From contig CANREK010000008.1 in assembly GCA_947629605.1 (NCBI GenBank), positions 1 to 14,854 on the forward strand: DNA of 14,854 bases. Reading direction: 5' to 3'. The number at the start of each line of letters is the position of its first letter. Position 1 is the first letter of the stretch. Below are positions 12,779-14,854 of the stretch, one piece after another. This stretch comes from an uncultured Clostridia bacterium (GTDB lineage: Bacteria > Bacillota > Clostridia > Christensenellales > Borkfalkiaceae). The notes beneath the pieces are model-generated. The model was not told where the DNA came from. It did no database searches and saw nothing but the letters and a program-made list of their open reading frames with translations. The position numbers and the translations under genes were made by a program.

Positions 12779-13729
12779 TCAGGCATAGGGAAAAAGAAGG
12801 GTCAGTCCCAAGACCGCTGTCAAGATGGCATAGCAATAGGAGATCTTTGCCTCCGTATGGCCTTTTTCTTGAAAATGATGATGAATGGGCGCCATCAAAA
12901 ATACCCGTCTGCCTGTCCGTTTATAGTGTATGACCTGAATGATGACGGATATGCTTGAAAGGACAAACACGGCGCCCGCGATGGGAACGGCGAGCGCATT
13001 TCCCGAGAAGAGCGCAAGGCTCGCCGCGAATCCGCCGAGGGCGAGCGAGCCCGTGTCCCCCATAAAGACGCTCGCCCGCGAGACGTTGAAAATGAGGAAG
13101 GCCGCAAGCGCCCCCGTGAGGCAAAAACAGAGGAGCGGCAAACTTTTCTGCCCCTGCAAGAGAAGCAGAGCGCCCAACAAGGCAAAGAAAACGGCCGAGG
13201 AGGACCCCGCAAGGCCGTCCAGCCCGTCGGTCAGATTGACGCTGTTGACGGTGGCGAGGAACACCAAGACGCCGAGCGGAAACATCCACCAGCCGATGTC
13301 GACCGCCGTTTTGGTATAGGGAAGATAGAGCTGCGTGAGGCCGTTCCTGCACGCATAGACGCTCGCGATGAGCGCGACTGCGAGCTGGAAGAGGATCTTT
13401 TGATAGGGTCTCAGTCCCAAATTTTTGCCGCGGAGCTTCTTTAAGAGGTCGTCGAGGAAGCCGACGAGCATATACCCCGCCCCAACGGCGAGGCAGACGG
13501 TAAAGGGTCTGTCCGAGGTCCCGCAAAAAAGAAGAGCGACGGAGGCGGCGGCGAGGATAAATCCAAGTCCCCCCATCGTCGGCGTGCCGCTCTTATCTTT
13601 GTGCTCCTTGACGTACTCCAAGATGTTCTGTCCCGCTTTGAGCTTTTTGAGGAGCGGAATGAGGAGCGCACACAGAAGCAGGGACAAAAGGAAGGAAAAT
13701 GTAATTGAAAGCAGTATTTTATTGAGCAT
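12779..13729 (-). CDS. mraY: Phospho-N-acetylmuramoyl-pentapeptide transferase MraY
   Basis: Integral membrane enzyme that moves phospho-MurNAc-pentapeptide onto undecaprenyl phosphate, giving lipid I. 316 residues, typical for Firmicutes, with about ten membrane segments. Catalytic and Mg-binding motifs are complete: FLDDLLKK (Asp93-Asp94), NSVNLTDGLDGLAG (162-175), NVSRASVFMGDTGSLALGG (215-233, Asp225) and MAPIHHHFQEKG (279-290). KSGTPTMGG (46-54) is the usual cytoplasmic loop signature. The ATG at 13729 overlaps the end of murE by 11 bases, with GGGGAG inside murE as ribosome binding site. murF, which normally separates murE and mraY, is missing. Confidence 0.96.
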   Translation of the reverse strand: MLNKILLSITFSFLLSLLLCALLIPLLKKLKAGQNILEYVKEHKDKSGTPTMGGLGFILAAASVALLFCGTSDRPFTVCLAVGAGYMLVGFLDDLLKKLRGKNLGLRPYQKILFQLAVALIASVYACRNGLTQLYLPYTKTAVDIGWWMFPLGVLVFLATVNSVNLTDGLDGLAGSSSAVFFALLGALLLLQGQKSLPLLCFCLTGALAAFLIFNVSRASVFMGDTGSLALGGFAASLALFSGNALAVPIAGAVFVLSSISVIIQVIHYKRTGRRVFLMAPIHHHFQEKGHTEAKISYCYAILTAVLGLTLLFPYA

Positions 13730-14854
13730 TTCCGCTCCCCATCAGTGCGCGGAGCACGTCCTTGTCGCTGTATTTGTACTTGACGCCCATGATCTCCTGT
13801 TCGGTCTCTCCCCCCTTGCCCGCAACGAGCAAAATGTCGCCCTTTTGCAGTTTTTCCATGGCGTAGGCGATGGCCTTCTCCCGTTCCTCGATGGCGACAT
13901 AGCTGCGGCTGACCGTCCGATAGCCCGCCTCGATCTCGGCGATGATGGCGCAGGGGTCCTCATAGCGGGGATTGTCCGACGTGATGACGGCAAGGTCGCA
14001 GTGCTTTGCGACGACTTCCCCCATGATCGGCCGCTTGGACCTATCGCGGTTTCCGCCGCATCCGAACACGGTGACGAGCTTGCCGCGGGCATACTTTCGG
14101 AGCGCCGTGAGCGATTTTTCGAGCCCGTCGGGCGTATGGGCAAAGTCCACAAAGAGGTCTGCGCCCCGATAGCTTCCGATGCGCTCCAATCTCCCCTCGA
14201 CATGCACCGAAGAGAGCCCCTCGGCAATGGCTTCCATGCCGATATTGAGCCTCTTGCAGCATGCGGCGGCGGCAAGGGCGTTGGAGACGTTGTGCCGTCC
14301 CGTCATGGGGAGATGGATTTCGCAGATGTCGTCCTCAATGTTGAGGAGCGCCCGCGTGCCGTCGATCCTCTCCTCCTCGACCATGGCGAAGCAGTCGGCG
14401 GGGCTGTCGAGCGCGTAAGTCAAAACCGCGGGAGCATCGGGTGCGATCTCCCCCGAAAATTTGTCGTCGCCGTTGAGAATGGCAAGGCGGCAGCGCGAGA
14501 ACAAAGACTTCTTCGCCGCGCCGTAGGAACGCATGTCCGCAAAGAAATCGAGATGGTCCTGCGTGAGATTGGTGAAGATCGCGCTCTCATAGACGATCGG
14601 GCACTCCTTTTTGAGGGCGAGCGCGTGGGCGGAGACCTCCATGACGACGATCTCCACCCCCTCCTTTTTCATATCGGCAAGGAGAGAAAAGAGAGAGACG
14701 GGGTCGGGCGTCGTCAATGCGGGCGGAATGACCGTCTGCCCGAACTTCGCCCCGAGCGTTCCGATGAGCCCCGCCCTTTTCCCCGCGGCGGAGAGAACGG
14801 AAAAGAGCATGTGGGTGATCGTCGTCTTGCCGTTGGTCCCCGTGACGCCGATCA
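13719..14854 (-). CDS. murE: UDP-N-acetylmuramoyl-tripeptide synthetase MurE, meso-DAP type (N-terminus outside window)
   Basis: Adds the third stem-peptide residue to UDP-MurNAc-L-Ala-D-Glu using ATP. The frame is open to the right edge, so about 100 N-terminal residues are missing; internal Met codons such as that at 14810 are not the start. Visible: the ATP loop GVTGTNGKTT (within 14820-14849), EVSAHALALKK, NLTQDHLDFF, the YGAAKKSLF segment with the likely carbamoylated Lys, GRHNVSNALAAAA, and DFAHTPDGLEKSL. It also has DNPRYEDP (DNPR at 13965-13976), the motif that binds meso-diaminopimelate; lysine-type enzymes differ here. This is the best indicator of peptidoglycan type in the window. 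Its stop codon lies within the start of mraY (11-base overlap), so the two are translationally coupled. Confidence 0.96.
   Translation of the reverse strand, partial: IGVTGTNGKTTITHMLFSVLSAAGKRAGLIGTLGAKFGQTVIPPALTTPDPVSLFSLLADMKKEGVEIVVMEVSAHALALKKECPIVYESAIFTNLTQDHLDFFADMRSYGAAKKSLFSRCRLAILNGDDKFSGEIAPDAPAVLTYALDSPADCFAMVEEERIDGTRALLNIEDDICEIHLPMTGRHNVSNALAAAACCKRLNIGMEAIAEGLSSVHVEGRLERIGSYRGADLFVDFAHTPDGLEKSLTALRKYARGKLVTVFGCGGNRDRSKRPIMGEVVAKHCDLAVITSDNPRYEDPCAIIAEIEAGYRTVSRSYVAIEEREKAIAYAMEKLQKGDILLVAGKGGETEQEIMGVKYKYSDKDVLRALMGSGNAQ

Overview
The window looks like a chromosomal segment of an anaerobic, meso-DAP-type Firmicute. It carries a Clostridia-style division and cell wall (dcw) cluster, groES-groEL, strong sigma-A type promoters (TTGACA/TATAAT) and AGGAGG-like ribosome binding sites. 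The MurE carries the DNPR signature of meso-diaminopimelate-adding enzymes. I cannot name the species; an uncultured gut Clostridia lineage is a guess. Coding is GC-rich, except for the leftmost ~0.5 kb, which is visibly AT-richer and carries an integrase.

Left edge (1-720, all minus strand): the first 103 codons of a tyrosine recombinase run off the window. Next comes a ~310-base non-coding stretch and then a tRNA-Trp(CCA) gene. The last 16 bases at the tRNA 3' end recur exactly at 500-515, so this looks like the right junction of an integrated element, or of two stacked ones. A hairpin follows directly behind each copy.

Middle left (773-3157, minus): a small unrecognised protein (82 aa). 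Beyond it is an operon that reads dCMP deaminase, cyclophilin-type peptidyl-prolyl isomerase, UDP-glucose 4-epimerase. The operon starts from a consensus promoter so close to the deaminase ATG that its mRNA would be leaderless, and it ends in a hairpin terminator. Divergent from it, groES-groEL (3292-5226, plus) has its own promoter and a strong terminator, with no visible CIRCE operator. A ~144-bp imperfect palindromic repeat fills the gap between groEL and ftsZ.

Right two thirds (5510-14854, minus): reading leftwards, murE (partial), mraY, murD, ftsW, murA, ftsQ, a terminator, a perfect promoter, ftsA, ftsZ. These make lipid I precursors (MurA, MurE, MurD, MraY), polymerise septal glycan (FtsW) and build the division ring (FtsQ, FtsA, FtsZ). 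murF and murG are absent from their usual slots.

The most unusual content is in the divisome pair. FtsZ lacks about 27 residues that normally form the T3 loop and following helix of the GTPase domain, and it has an acidic N-terminal extension. FtsA is short and diverged at two of its ATP-pocket motifs. I see no CRISPR array, transposase or toxin-antitoxin system.
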